A stretch of DNA of 64,000 nucleotides from Rhodoblastus acidophilus (GCF_025961575.1 NZ_JAOQNX010000025.1:17770-81769); one strand, 5' to 3'; numbered from the stretch's first letter, positions 15,361-24,730 are shown. The notes: generated by a model from the sequence alone, not told the origin. Numbers and translations are program-made.

Positions 15361-18300
15361 ATGAGCGAATTGGACGCCGAAACGATTGCCGTGTCCGAGG
15401 CGGGCGCCTCGGAGTCGCGCTCGCAGCCATCGGTCTTGCGCGGCGCGCGGCGTCCCGAATTGTTGCGTGACGAGATTCTGGCGGAAATCTTCGCCGCCAC
15501 CGTCGAGGCGGCGCCCCAGGCCATCGCCATGACGACGATGGAGCGCAAGATTTCCTACGCCCGCGTCGACCACGAGGCGACCGCCATCGCGCGCGGCCTG
15601 ATTCGCCGCGGCGTCGGCCCCGGGGATGTCGTCGGCCTCTGGGGCGCGCGCGGCCCCGAACTGCTGATCGGCCAGATCGCCATCGCCAAGACCGGCGCCG
15701 CCTGGCTGCCGTTCGACGCCGACGCGCCGGTCGAGCGCATCGACACCTGCCTGCAAGACGCGGGCGCCAAGGGCCTTCTCACCTCCGAAACTTTCGCCGC
15801 CAAGGCGAAAGGCGGGATCAGCGTCGCGCTCTTCACCGAGGCCGATCTGGTCGATCCCGCCGACCAGTCGCCGGTCGACGCGCGGAAGAACGGGGCGACG
15901 CCCGACCATCCCGCCTACATGATCTATACCTCGGGTTCGACGGGCACGCCGAAAGGCATTGTCATCACCGGGCGCAACATCTGCCATTACCTGCGCTCCG
16001 CCAACGAAAGCTATAAAATCAACGTCGACGACGTCGTGTTCCAGGGCGCCTCCATCGCCTTCGACCTGTCGATGGAGGAAATCTGGATTCCCTATCTGGT
16101 CGGCGCCGAGCTTTTTGTGGCCACGCCGGAAGTCCTGGGCGAGGCGGAAAAGCTGCCCGAACTGATGGAGGAAATCGGCGTCACCGTGCTCGACACGGTG
16201 CCGACGCTGCTGTCGCTGCTGCCGCGCGACATTCCCAGCCTGCGCGTCATCATTCTTGGCGGCGAGGCCTGCCCGCCCGCGGTCGCCGCGCGCTGGTGCA
16301 AGCCCGGCCGCACCATTTTCAATTCCTATGGCCCCACGGAAGCCACCGTGGTCGCCACCATGGCCGAGGTTTTGCCCGACAGGCCCGTGACCATCGGCGG
16401 TCCCATCGCCAATTACACCTGTTATGTCGCCGACGAGGCCAACACGCTGCTGCCGCGCGGCGTCGAAGGCGAGCTTTTGATCGGCGGTCCCGGCGTGGCG
16501 CGCGGCTATCTCAAGCGCGACCAGCTGACGGCGGAAAAATTCATCCCGAACCCGTTCCCCTCCACCGGGGACGATCCGATCCTCTATCGCTCCGGCGACG
16601 CCGTGGTGATGGAGGCGGACGGCAGCATTTCCTTCCACGGCCGCATCGACGACCAGGTGAAGATCCGCGGCTTTCGCGTCGAACTCGGCGAGATCGAATC
16701 CAAACTGTCGGTCCAGCCGGGGGTCAAGCAGGCGGCGGTGGTGCTGCGCAACGACGACGGCCTGGACCAGCTGGTCGCCTTCCTGGTCCCCGAACCGGGC
16801 GTGACCCTCGACCACAAGATTTTGCGCACCAATCTGCGCGCCACCCTGCCGCCCTATATGACGCCAGCGCGTTACGAGACGCGCGAGGCGCTGCCGCGCC
16901 TGTCCTCTGGAAAAGTCGACCGCAAGGCGCTGAAGAAGGAGCCGCTCACCGCGCCTTCCGCCGCGGACGAGACGCAGGAGGAGCCGCAGACCGAGACCGA
17001 GGCGATTCTGCTCGATGCGGCCAAAAAAGTGCTGCCGCCGCAAAGCATCCCGTTCGAGGCCGACTTCTTCACCGATCTCGGCGGCCATTCGCTGCTCGCC
17101 GCGCGCTTCGTCTCCATCGTCCGCCAGACGCCGCGGCTTGCCGGCGTCACCTTGCAGGACATGTATGCCGGCCGGACGCTCCGCGCCATATCCGCGCTGC
17201 TCGATGAAAAATCCGCGGTCGCGGGCGCGCCGAAAGATTTGTCGTTCGAGCCGCCGCCCTTGCTCCGGCGTTTTTTCTGCGGTCTCGCTCAGGCCATCGC
17301 CTTGCCGTTCATCGTGGCGCTGGCCACGGCGCAATGGCTCGGCATTTTCGTCTCCTACATGCTGCTCACCGACACCGACGCCTCCTTCCTGCAAGAGGTG
17401 GCCTCGCTGCTCGGCGTGTATCTGATCGTCCAGATTCTCACCGTCTTCATCGCCATAGCGGTCAAATGGATCGTCATCGGGCGGTTCAAGCCGGGCCGCT
17501 ATCCGCTATGGGGTTTTTATTACTTCCGCTGGTGGCTGGTGGTGCGCGTGCTCATGCTCACGCACATCAAATGGTTCCAGGGCTCGCCCTTGATGCGGGT
17601 CTATCTCCAGGCTTTGGGAGTCAAGGTGGGCGCGGACGCCAATATTTCCGAGCTGGAAATGGGCGCGCTCGACCTCATTTCCATCGGCGCGGGCACGACC
17701 ATCGGCCAGCGCGCCAACCTGTCCAACGTGTCCTTCGTCGGCAATGAGATGATTGTCGGCACGATCGACATCGGCCCGGATTGCTACGTCGGCACCAGCT
17801 GCGTGATCGAGGAGAATTGCGTGCTGGAGGAGGGCGCGGAGCTGCGCGACCTCACCGCCCTCGCGCCGCACACCCGCGTCCGCGCCTGGGAAATCTGGGA
17901 CGGGTCGCCGGGCAAATGCGTCGGCTCCGTCGACAAGGAATCCTTGCGCCCCTTCGCCACCGTGTCCAAGGCCAAGCGCAGCCTGCAGACCTTCCTCTAT
18001 ACGCTGCTGCTGCTGTCGATTCCCCCGGTCGGTCTGCTGCCTTTGTTCCCGGCGTTCTGGGTGTTCGACCGCATCGACGAATTTTTGGGGCTCGCCGCGA
18101 CCAGCCGCCAGCTCTATATGGCGGCCATTCCGATCATGGCCTGGCCCACCTCGTTCGTCATGGTGCTGGTGACCGTCGGGTTCATCGCCGGCGTGCGCTG
18201 GATCGTGCTGCCGCGGGTGCGCGAAGGCTATTATTCCGTCTTCTCCTGGTTCTACATGCGCAAATGGGCGGTGGCGCTGGCGACGGAAGTGACGCTCGAA

Positions 18301-19404
18301 ACCCTGTCGTCGCTCTACGCCACCATCTACATGCGCGCCTGGTACCGCCTGATGGGCGCGAAAATCGGCAAGGATTCCGAGATTTCGACCAATCTTGCCG
18401 GCCGCTACGACCTCGTCGAGATCGGCGACAAATGTTTCATCGCCGACGAGGTGGTGCTGGGCGACGAGGATGTCCGGCGCGGCTGGATGCGCCTGGAAAA
18501 GCTCAAGACGGGCTCGCGGGTGTTCGTCGGCAATGACGGCGTGGTGCCGCCCGGCGCGGTCATCCCCGATGATTGCCTGATCGGCATCAAGTCAAAACCG
18601 CCGGCCAATGACCTGATGTCCCACCACGACACCTGGTTCGGGTCGCCGCCGATCAAATTGCCGGTGCGCCAGCGGTTTGACGGCGGCGGCGCCAACTGGA
18701 CCTATGAAGCGCCGAAATGGCGCAAGGTTGCGCGCGGCGTTTTTGAAGCCGTCCATATTTCGCTTCCGACCATGCTGTTCATCACCTTCGGCACCTGGGC
18801 GATCGAATGGTTCGGGCCGGCCCTGCTCGACGGCCATTTCGGCCAGGTCTTGTGGATGTTCGTCGTCGCCTCGGCGATCATCGCCATGGCCATGACCGCC
18901 GTCGTCATCATGGTCAAATGGGTGACCATGGGTCGTTACGAGCCGGTGACAAAACCGATGTGGTCGTGGTGGGCGATGCGAACGGAAGCCGTGGCGGTGC
19001 TCTACTGGGGCCTCGCCGGCAAAGCTTTGTTGGAGCCTTTGCGCGGCACGCCGTTCCTGCCCTGGGTGATGCGGCTGTTCGGCGCCAAGATCGGCAAGGG
19101 GTGTTTGTTCGAAATGACCGACATCACCGAATTCGACTGCGTCGAGGTCGGCGATTTCTGCACCTTGAACTCGCTGTGCGCCCTGCAAACCCATTTGTAC
19201 GAAGACCGGGTGATGAAAGTCGGCCGCGTCAAATTGGGCTCGGGCGTGACGGTCGGCGCGGGCTCCACGGTGCTCTACGATTCCCATGTCGGCGATTTCG
19301 CCCGGCTGGGGCCGCTGACCATTGTGATGAAGGGCGAATCGATCCCCGCCCATACGGAATGGGAGGGCTCGCCCGCCGTGCCCGCCAAGCCGAAGGCGGC
19401 GTGA
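15361..19404 (+). CDS. Pls/PosA-type nonribosomal peptide synthetase
   Basis: This is a 1,347-residue membrane-bound synthetase. Residues about 45-530 form an adenylation domain: A3 YTSGSTGTPKG near 187, A5 NSYGPTEATVV, A7 LYRSGDA, A8 DDQVKIRGFRVELGEIE, and A10 LSSGKVDRKAL. A carrier domain follows, with the phosphopantetheine Ser577 in DLGGHSL. There is no condensation or thioesterase domain. Instead the C-terminal half has about six membrane helices interleaved with three hexapeptide-repeat (left-handed beta-helix) segments, the layout of epsilon-poly-lysine synthetase and PosA (TIGR02353). The A4 motif FDLSMEE puts Glu at the GrsA Trp239 position, which hints at a basic amino acid. The product is unknown and no tailoring genes are adjacent. 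Confidence 0.85.
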   Translation: MSELDAETIAVSEAGASESRSQPSVLRGARRPELLRDEILAEIFAATVEAAPQAIAMTTMERKISYARVDHEATAIARGLIRRGVGPGDVVGLWGARGPELLIGQIAIAKTGAAWLPFDADAPVERIDTCLQDAGAKGLLTSETFAAKAKGGISVALFTEADLVDPADQSPVDARKNGATPDHPAYMIYTSGSTGTPKGIVITGRNICHYLRSANESYKINVDDVVFQGASIAFDLSMEEIWIPYLVGAELFVATPEVLGEAEKLPELMEEIGVTVLDTVPTLLSLLPRDIPSLRVIILGGEACPPAVAARWCKPGRTIFNSYGPTEATVVATMAEVLPDRPVTIGGPIANYTCYVADEANTLLPRGVEGELLIGGPGVARGYLKRDQLTAEKFIPNPFPSTGDDPILYRSGDAVVMEADGSISFHGRIDDQVKIRGFRVELGEIESKLSVQPGVKQAAVVLRNDDGLDQLVAFLVPEPGVTLDHKILRTNLRATLPPYMTPARYETREALPRLSSGKVDRKALKKEPLTAPSAADETQEEPQTETEAILLDAAKKVLPPQSIPFEADFFTDLGGHSLLAARFVSIVRQTPRLAGVTLQDMYAGRTLRAISALLDEKSAVAGAPKDLSFEPPPLLRRFFCGLAQAIALPFIVALATAQWLGIFVSYMLLTDTDASFLQEVASLLGVYLIVQILTVFIAIAVKWIVIGRFKPGRYPLWGFYYFRWWLVVRVLMLTHIKWFQGSPLMRVYLQALGVKVGADANISELEMGALDLISIGAGTTIGQRANLSNVSFVGNEMIVGTIDIGPDCYVGTSCVIEENCVLEEGAELRDLTALAPHTRVRAWEIWDGSPGKCVGSVDKESLRPFATVSKAKRSLQTFLYTLLLLSIPPVGLLPLFPAFWVFDRIDEFLGLAATSRQLYMAAIPIMAWPTSFVMVLVTVGFIAGVRWIVLPRVREGYYSVFSWFYMRKWAVALATEVTLETLSSLYATIYMRAWYRLMGAKIGKDSEISTNLAGRYDLVEIGDKCFIADEVVLGDEDVRRGWMRLEKLKTGSRVFVGNDGVVPPGAVIPDDCLIGIKSKPPANDLMSHHDTWFGSPPIKLPVRQRFDGGGANWTYEAPKWRKVARGVFEAVHISLPTMLFITFGTWAIEWFGPALLDGHFGQVLWMFVVASAIIAMAMTAVVIMVKWVTMGRYEPVTKPMWSWWAMRTEAVAVLYWGLAGKALLEPLRGTPFLPWVMRLFGAKIGKGCLFEMTDITEFDCVEVGDFCTLNSLCALQTHLYEDRVMKVGRVKLGSGVTVGAGSTVLYDSHVGDFARLGPLTIVMKGESIPAHTEWEGSPAVPAKPKAA

Positions 19405-19420
19405 AACCCTTGAAATTGCA

Positions 19421-19469
19421 GCCCTCGCCCCGAGGAGGCGCCGCAGGCGCCGTCTCGCAGGGCGAGGGC
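19421..19469 (+). repeat. Nested palindrome after the synthetase gene
   Basis: GCCCTCGCCC (19421-19430) and GGGCGAGGGC (19460-19469) form a perfect 10-bp outer stem. A CGAG/CTCG pair and GGCGCC-GCA-GGCGCC form inner stems. It lies 17 bp after the synthetase stop and may end its transcript, although no T-run follows. Its CCCTCGCCC words recur at 55964 and 57650, so it belongs to the dispersed palindromes of this genome. Confidence 0.55.
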
Positions 19470-19564
19470 GGTCCCCGCGTCCCACGGCCTGCGCAATCCG
19501 CGAAGCGATCTTGCGCAAACCGTATGAAAGGTTACGGTCGTTCCCGGGAGGCTAGCGCCTGAGA

Positions 19565-20023
19565 ATGAACCATCACAACGAGGCCTTGCGGGTCTGGTTT
19601 CGCCTGATCCGTCTGCACACGCGGAGCCGCATGGCGATCGCCAATCGCCTGCGCGCTTACGACCTGTCCGTGCCGCAATGCGACGTGCTGACCACGCTCA
19701 CCGAGCGCGAGGGCATTTCGCAGCAGGAGCTGGCGGCGCGGCTTTATGTCACCAAGGGCAATATTTCCGGTCTGGTCGACCGTCTCGTCGCCAGCGGACT
19801 GGTGGAGCGCCGCTCCTTGCAGAGCGACCGCCGCTCGCACGCCATCCACCTGACCCCGGCCGGCCGCGAACTGGCGCGCAAGGGGATCGAGGCGCAGCAG
19901 GCCTTTGTCTCCGACACTTTTGGGCGGATCGCCCCGGAGCGGCTCGCCCAGCTCGACGATCTGCTGCTGGAGCTGCGCGAGCACGTCCGCGTCTCCGGCG
20001 ACGCCGTGGAGCAGGACGCCTGA
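19565..20023 (+). CDS. MarR-family transcriptional regulator
   Basis: This is a 152-residue winged-helix regulator. The wHTH core spans about residues 35-95: VPQCDVLTTLTEREGISQQE, recognition helix LYVTKGNISGLVDRLVASGL, and wing SLQSDRRSHAIHLTPAG with the conserved D-R-R. The N- and C-terminal helices would form the dimer. MarR proteins usually repress a neighbouring gene and respond to small phenolic or other ligands. Here the amidase gene follows on the same strand 102 bp downstream, and the synthetase ends 160 bp upstream. No palindromic operator could be assigned with confidence. Confidence 0.88.
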   Translation: MNHHNEALRVWFRLIRLHTRSRMAIANRLRAYDLSVPQCDVLTTLTEREGISQQELAARLYVTKGNISGLVDRLVASGLVERRSLQSDRRSHAIHLTPAGRELARKGIEAQQAFVSDTFGRIAPERLAQLDDLLLELREHVRVSGDAVEQDA

Positions 20024-20125
20024 TGACTCGAGGGAACGGGATCGCCTTGCGCCCACGCAATCGGCTGATGCGCGCGGCCCGTCGCCGGCGCACTGCATTC
20101 CGTCCCCCGTGGACACGAGCCTGAC

Positions 20126-21592
20126 TTGACCGACTTCACCGATTTCGACGAGGCGTTTTTCGCCGCGCCGGCGCTCGCCTGGCGCGACGCGCTGAAAAAA
20201 CGCGACTTTTCCGCCTGCGAATTGTTTGACGCCCTCTGGGGCCGCGTCATGGAGCGCAATCCGCCGCTCAACGCGCTGATCGCCTGGGACGAATCTTTCG
20301 CGCGACGCGCGGCCGAGGACTCGGATCGCCGGCTCGCCCGCCGCGACGGCCTGCCGCTCGACGGTCTGCCGCTGTCGATCAAGGACAGTTTCGCCGTCAC
20401 CGGCATGCCGACCACCTCCGGCGCCGAGGAGCTCGCCGATTTTTTTGCCGAAGAGGACGCGCTCGCCGTGGCGCGGCTGCGCGCCGCCGGCGCGATCATC
20501 TTCGCCAAGAGCAACGTCCCCCGGCTGACCGGCGATTTCCAGACGCATAACGCGCTGTTCGACGCCACCAGCAACCCCTGGGATTTGTCCCGGTCGCCCG
20601 GAGGGTCCTCCGGCGGCGCGGCGGCGGCGGTCGCGGCGGGTTTCACCGCCTTCGAGCTGGGCTCGGACCTGGGCGGCTCCATCCGCTGGCCGGCGCATGC
20701 CTGCGGCGTCTACGGGCTGAAGACCAGCTGGAGCCAGGTCCCGATGCTCGGCCACATTCCGCCGCTGCCGTCGATCAAACTGAAAAGCCCGCCCGACATG
20801 GGCGTGGCCGGGCCGATGGCGCGCTCGGCCCGCGATCTGGAGCTGGCGCTGTCGATCGTCGCCGGGCCGGTCAACGCCGCCGGCCCCGCTTTTTTGCAAA
20901 AGCCCAGGCGCCGGGCGCCGAAAGACTGGCGGATCGCGCTTTGGCTGGAGCCGGGTTTCGCCCCCGTCGACCCGGAAGTGGAGCAGGGCGTGTTGCTGGC
21001 GGCCGATCTTTTCCGCGAGGCCGGGGCGCGCATCGAGCCGGAAAAGCCCGGTTTCGCCCTGGCGGAGGCGCTGGAGATCTACGCCCTGCTCAACTTCGCC
21101 ATCGGTTTCGCCGGCGCGCCGCCCAAGGCGCGCGACGAGGCGCTGGCGCAGGCCGGCGACTCCGAATGGGCGGCGCTGCGGGCGCGGGCCGCGCGCATGG
21201 ATGCGGCGGCCTATGCCGCGCTGATGACCCGTCGCGCCGCGATCAAGCGCGCCTTCGCCGCTTTTTTCGAAAATTGGGACGCCATTTTATGCCCGCCGGC
21301 GCCTTGTCTCGCCATCACGCACGATCTTTCGCCCGATCCGTTTTCACGACGCCTGCCTCTGCGCGGCGGCGAATTGCCGTACCACGACCTGCTCAAATGG
21401 GCCTGCCTGGCGGCGCTCGCGCATCTGCCGGCGGCGGTCGCCCCGGTGACCCCGGGACCCTCCGGCCTGCCGCGCGGCGCGCAAATTATTTGTCCCTATG
21501 ACGAGGATCGCTCCGCCATCGCTTTGGCGCAGATTCTGGAGGAGCAACACAAATTTTCGCCGCCGCCATTTCCTTTTGGCACAGGGGAATGA
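20126..21592 (+). CDS. Amidase signature family hydrolase
   Basis: This is a 488-residue serine amidase. The Ser-cisSer-Lys triad is visible: Lys86 in LPLSIKDSFAV, cis-Ser161 in SPGGSSGGAAAAV, and nucleophile Ser185 in SDLGGSIRWPAHACG. The 24-residue spacing between the two Ser agrees with the family. Such enzymes hydrolyse a range of amides; the length and lack of GatB/C neighbours argue against GatA. The TTG start at 20126 was used because no better start precedes the conserved region. It may be controlled by the upstream MarR protein, judging by position. Confidence 0.85.
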   Translation: MTDFTDFDEAFFAAPALAWRDALKKRDFSACELFDALWGRVMERNPPLNALIAWDESFARRAAEDSDRRLARRDGLPLDGLPLSIKDSFAVTGMPTTSGAEELADFFAEEDALAVARLRAAGAIIFAKSNVPRLTGDFQTHNALFDATSNPWDLSRSPGGSSGGAAAAVAAGFTAFELGSDLGGSIRWPAHACGVYGLKTSWSQVPMLGHIPPLPSIKLKSPPDMGVAGPMARSARDLELALSIVAGPVNAAGPAFLQKPRRRAPKDWRIALWLEPGFAPVDPEVEQGVLLAADLFREAGARIEPEKPGFALAEALEIYALLNFAIGFAGAPPKARDEALAQAGDSEWAALRARAARMDAAAYAALMTRRAAIKRAFAAFFENWDAILCPPAPCLAITHDLSPDPFSRRLPLRGGELPYHDLLKWACLAALAHLPAAVAPVTPGPSGLPRGAQIICPYDEDRSAIALAQILEEQHKFSPPPFPFGTGE

Positions 21593-21713
21593 GGGCCTAT
21601 TTAACCCCGGCTTTACGCTGATCGTTCAGATTGCGAGTGTGGTTTTCGCTCTTCGCTAACGTTAACGGAGCGGCGGAACCGCCGTGCGTAACGCGTAAGC
21701 CGCGAGTTGTCCC

Positions 21714-21920
21714 ATGAGCGAGTTGTTCCAAAACCCCGTCCCCGCCCAGCCGCCTCGCGAGGACGCGCGCGATCTGCAATCGCGGCTCTATCGTGAAATC
21801 GGCGTCGCCGCGGTCGAAGCGGCCCTGTTCGCGCCGGACCTGCTGCTGGCCGAGATCAACCAGCGCAACGCCCGCGGCGCGGAAACCAAGGTTCTGCCGT
21901 TCCCCGCCAAGGCGGCGTAA
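21714..21920 (+). CDS. Small hypothetical protein
   Basis: This is a 68-residue acidic protein (DARDLQSRLYREIGVAAVEA, then AALFAPDLLLAEINQRN) with no signal or membrane helix. I do not know the family. The ATG at 21714, normal codon use and a strong terminator 8 bp after the stop suggest a genuine independent gene. Nothing nearby indicates its role. Confidence 0.6.
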   Translation: MSELFQNPVPAQPPREDARDLQSRLYREIGVAAVEAALFAPDLLLAEINQRNARGAETKVLPFPAKAA

Positions 21921-21927
21921 GTTCAAA

Positions 21928-21960
21928 ATGTCGCCCCGCGGAAGCGGGGCGACGTTTTTC
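21928..21960 (+). terminator. Rho-independent terminator
   Basis: GTCGCCCCGC and GCGGGGCGAC form a perfect 10-bp stem with a GGAA loop (21930-21953), followed by GTTTTTC. It sits between the small gene at 21714 and the convergent acuI gene, so it can serve the rightward transcript. On the opposite strand the stem lacks a strong T-run. Confidence 0.85.
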
Positions 21961-21963
21961 AAC

Positions 21964-22947
21964 CTAGCCGATCTCGACCACGACGCGGCCGCGCACCTTG
22001 CCGGCCAGAATTTTTTCCGCCGTCTCGATCACCTGATCGAAGCCGATGGTCGTGGTCAGCGCCTCCAGCTTGGCCGGGTCGAGATCGCGGGCGAGCCGCG
22101 CCCAGGCGGCAAGGCGCTTGGCCTTGGGCTGCATCACCGAATCGATGCCGAGCAGGGACACGCCGCGCAGGATGAACGGCGCGACGGTGGCGGGCAAATC
22201 CATGCCCTGCGCCAGGCCGCAGGCGGCGACCGCCCCCTCATATTTGGTCTGCGCCAGCACATTGGCCAGCGTGTGCGAGCCGACGCTGTCCACCGCCGCC
22301 GCCCAGCGCTCCTTCCACAGCGGACGCCCCGGCCCGGAGAGTTCTGCGCGGTCGATGATTTCCGCCGCCCCGAGTTTTTTCAAAAACTCGGCTTCCTCGG
22401 GACGCCCGGTCGAGGCGATCACATGCCAGCCCAGCGTCGCCAGCAAGGACACGGCGACGGAGCCGACGCCGCCCGCCGCGCCGGTGACCAGAACCGGCCC
22501 GCGCTCGGGGGTGAGGCCGTGTTTTTCCAGCGCCAGCACGGCGAGTTGCGCGGTATAGCCGGCGGTGCCGATGGCCATGGCCTGCGCGGGCGAAAACTCT
22601 TTTGGAAGCGGCACCAGCCATTCCGCCTTCACCCGCGCTTTTTGCGCATAGGCGCCGAGATGCGTCTCGCCGAGCCCCCAGCCGTTGAGCACAACGGCGT
22701 CGCCGGGCTTGAACTCAGGATTTGAAGAACTTTCCACCACGCCGGCGAAATCGACGCCGGGAATCATGGGAAAGCGGCGAACGACGGGGCTCTTGCCGGT
22801 GATGGCGAGGCCATCCTTGTAATTGACGGTGGAATGGCTGATCCGGACGGTGACATCGCCGTCCATCAATTCGGACTCGTCGAATTCGGAATAGGAGGCG
22901 GCATAAGCCGGCTCCTTGACGATGCGAATGGCTTTGAATTTTGACAT
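21964..22947 (-). CDS. acuI: Acryloyl-CoA reductase (NADPH), AcuI/YhdH family
   Basis: This is a 327-residue medium-chain reductase that would reduce acryloyl-CoA to propionyl-CoA with NADPH, linking acrylate or 3-hydroxypropionate use to central metabolism. Family hallmarks are the N-terminal [53 protein letters not shown] and the nucleotide-binding [18 protein letters not shown]. The catalytic zinc Cys of alcohol dehydrogenases are absent, as expected. It is a single leftward gene. Propionyl-CoA use fits with meaB elsewhere in the window, although the two are 14 kb apart. Confidence 0.88.
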   Translation of the reverse strand: MSKFKAIRIVKEPAYAASYSEFDESELMDGDVTVRISHSTVNYKDGLAITGKSPVVRRFPMIPGVDFAGVVESSSNPEFKPGDAVVLNGWGLGETHLGAYAQKARVKAEWLVPLPKEFSPAQAMAIGTAGYTAQLAVLALEKHGLTPERGPVLVTGAAGGVGSVAVSLLATLGWHVIASTGRPEEAEFLKKLGAAEIIDRAELSGPGRPLWKERWAAAVDSVGSHTLANVLAQTKYEGAVAACGLAQGMDLPATVAPFILRGVSLLGIDSVMQPKAKRLAAWARLARDLDPAKLEALTTTIGFDQVIETAEKILAGKVRGRVVVEIG

Positions 22948-23059
22948 GACGCCCTCCCGTTTGAGGGATCAGAGCTTGCGGCGGACGCGGCGTCAAGCTG
23001 GGATGGCTTGAAACTCGCCCCCAGAAGTGCAACTATTGCATCCTCGAAAAAGTTGTTTC

Positions 23060-23293
23060 ATGCCCGTCTTGCAGCGCTTTGGCGCGGTCAGCCTTCGCAT
23101 CTATGCGGACGACCATCGACCGCCGCATTTCCATATTGTCTCGCCGGAATTTCAGGTTCTGGTGCGCATGTCGGATTGGGCGGTGATCGCCGGGGACGCG
23201 CGCGCCGCCGACCTTGCCGAGGCCCTGGCCTGGGCGCGCGAGCACAAGGCGTTCTTGGCGTTGAAATGGGCTGAATTGAACGAGAGGACCTGA
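23060..23293 (+). CDS. DUF4160 protein, probable partner of a DUF2442 protein
   Basis: This is a 77-residue protein with the DUF4160 hallmarks: VSLRIYADDHRPPHFHIVSP (with the conserved PPHFH) followed by ALAWAREHKAFLALKWAELN. DUF4160 and DUF2442 genes occur as adjacent pairs in many bacteria and are regarded as a candidate toxin-antitoxin type module, with DUF4160 the small PPHFHV protein. Here the second gene starts one base after this stop. ATG 23060 was chosen because it gives the family N-terminus (MPVLQRF). No toxicity can be claimed from sequence. Confidence 0.85.
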   Translation: MPVLQRFGAVSLRIYADDHRPPHFHIVSPEFQVLVRMSDWAVIAGDARAADLAEALAWAREHKAFLALKWAELNERT

Positions 23294-23294
23294 C

Positions 23295-23750
23295 ATGCCT
23301 CGGAAAATCTTGCCGCGAATCCTTGCCGTCGCGGCGGCCGATCCCGCAACAAAACTTCGGATCGACTGGGACAATGGCGCGCAAACCGTTGTCGATGTGT
23401 CCGGCCTGATCGAGACCTTTCGCGTTTACGCGCCCCTGCGCGACCCCGCTTTGTTCCGGCAGGTTGCCGTCGGCGAGCACGGGACCGACCTTGTCTGGTC
23501 GGATGAACTCGACATGGCCGCCGACACGCTCTGGCGCCTCGCGCAGGAACAGACGGGCGCCACGCTGTCACCCGAGGCCTTTCGGCAATGGCGCGTGCGC
23601 AAGGCCTATACCCTTGACAATGCGGCGGCCGCGCTCGGCCTGAGCCGCCGCATGGTGGCCTATTACGAACAGGGCAAGAAGCCGATCCCGCGTGTGGTGG
23701 CGCTGGCGACGCGGGCCCTGGAGATGGAGCCCGACGCGATCGCGTCGTAA
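23295..23750 (+). CDS. DUF2442 protein with C-terminal helix-turn-helix
   Basis: This is a 151-residue protein. The N-terminal half (residues 1-80: LRIDWDNGAQTVVDVSGLIE, then VAVGEHGTDLVWSDELDMA) matches DUF2442. The C-terminal part (about 100-147: KAYTLDNAAAALGLSRRMVA followed by YYEQGKKPIP) is an XRE/Cro-like helix-turn-helix. Such a fusion would let the protein bind its partner and autoregulate the pair. It starts one base after DUF4160, so the two are co-translated. The antitoxin role is inference from the pair architecture. Confidence 0.85.
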   Translation: MPRKILPRILAVAAADPATKLRIDWDNGAQTVVDVSGLIETFRVYAPLRDPALFRQVAVGEHGTDLVWSDELDMAADTLWRLAQEQTGATLSPEAFRQWRVRKAYTLDNAAAALGLSRRMVAYYEQGKKPIPRVVALATRALEMEPDAIAS

Positions 23751-23968
23751 GGCGCCAAAGCGACGTCCCGCACAACCCCCGATCGCAAAGACCGCGGGGC
23801 TGCAACAAAATCGTCACGCCAAGGCCTTGATCTTACGCGACTTAGCGGCCGCCGGGCAGCCCCGGCGCCGAGCCGCTCCGGACTCATGCCTGGAGCAAAA
23901 CCCCTCACCTCAACCCATGACCAACGAGGTATGAGCCACGCGCAAGTGGCGAGCACAGGAGTAGAAGT

Positions 23969-24376
23969 TTGAAGGTTTTGACGATCCTCGTCGCGCTCGT
24001 CGCGACGCCGACCGCCACGATGGCTTCTGAAAACCAGGCCGTCCGTTCCATGATCTCCGCCAAGGTCTCCTCAGAGATCGGCGCGCAATGGGTCCCAACG
24101 GCGTTAAAAATCGCCCAGATCGAATCCCATATGCAATGCAATCCCCGCGGCAACAGCCGGCATCACGGCGTGTTCCAGGTCGGCGATCCCCACCGCTTCG
24201 GCATCTCTCCGTCGGCCGCCCGCACCTGCGCCGGCGGCATCGCCGCGGGCGTCGCCCATATGGCCGCCTGCATCAGAATGGGCGCCGCGAACGCCCGCCA
24301 GATGATGGTCTGCCACAACGCCGGCAACCCCTTCGCCCGGCATGTCGAACGCGCCTATCGCGTCGCGCTGCGCTAA
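23969..24376 (+). CDS. Small secreted lytic transglycosylase-like protein
   Basis: This is a 135-residue protein with a short signal peptide (about 1-19, ending TMASE) and a compact SLT-type lysozyme fold. The catalytic Glu appears in ALKIAQIESHMQCNPRGNS, followed by GVFQVGDPHRFG, which parallels the E-S...S..G..Q motif of soluble lytic transglycosylases. Four Cys (MQCNP, RTCAG, AACIR, MVCHN) suggest disulfides in the periplasm. It begins at TTG. It is one of the smallest versions of this domain and may cut peptidoglycan locally. No secretion-system genes are adjacent. Confidence 0.7.
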   Translation: MKVLTILVALVATPTATMASENQAVRSMISAKVSSEIGAQWVPTALKIAQIESHMQCNPRGNSRHHGVFQVGDPHRFGISPSAARTCAGGIAAGVAHMAACIRMGAANARQMMVCHNAGNPFARHVERAYRVALR

Positions 24377-24438
24377 AAATTCGCGGCCGGGCGACAGCCC
24401 GGTCGCTTCCCCGGAGTTTCCTTAGTCTTAACAATTAG

Positions 24439-24723
24439 ATGCGCCAAATGACGGCGTCTGTTAAGACTACGTCTGCTTTCCCGATTCTTCCCGCGCCCAG
24501 GACCGATCGCATGACCCTGCAAGAAATGCTCGCGGCTGACACGATCAGCGAATTGCAAGGCGACATCGTCGCGGCCGTTCAAAGCGCGCTCAAGCGCCAC
24601 GGCGACGACCCGGCCTTCGGCGTGATTGCGGCCTCGGCCTTCACCCTGGCGGTGCGCGAGCTTGCGAACACCTGCGGTCCCAAATTCGAACCGACTGTGA
24701 TCAAAGGCCTTCAGGCGCTCTGA
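24439..24723 (+). CDS. Small hypothetical protein
   Basis: This is a protein of up to 94 residues with a helical core (ELQGDIVAAVQSALKRHGDD, FTLAVRELANTC). I do not recognise it. An internal ATG at 24511 would give a 70-residue version beginning MTLQEMLAADT, which may be the true start because the first 24 residues look unstructured. It is convergent with the FAD-oxidase gene, 7 bp away. Confidence 0.55.
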   Translation: MRQMTASVKTTSAFPILPAPRTDRMTLQEMLAADTISELQGDIVAAVQSALKRHGDDPAFGVIAASAFTLAVRELANTCGPKFEPTVIKGLQAL

Positions 24724-24730
24724 TTGGCGC

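Noticed and set aside
15346..17394. A 682-codon frame antisense to the synthetase gene
   Set aside because: It overlaps motif-rich adenylation sequence and contains no recognisable fold.
15361..21592. A complete nonribosomal peptide gene cluster including MarR and amidase
   Set aside because: No phosphopantetheinyl transferase, condensation enzyme, exporter or thioesterase is nearby, and the palindrome at 19421 separates the synthetase from marR. Co-function is not supported.
23905..24153. Small frames antisense to the start of the lytic transglycosylase gene
   Set aside because: They overlap a gene with a signal peptide and a catalytic motif and have no features of their own.
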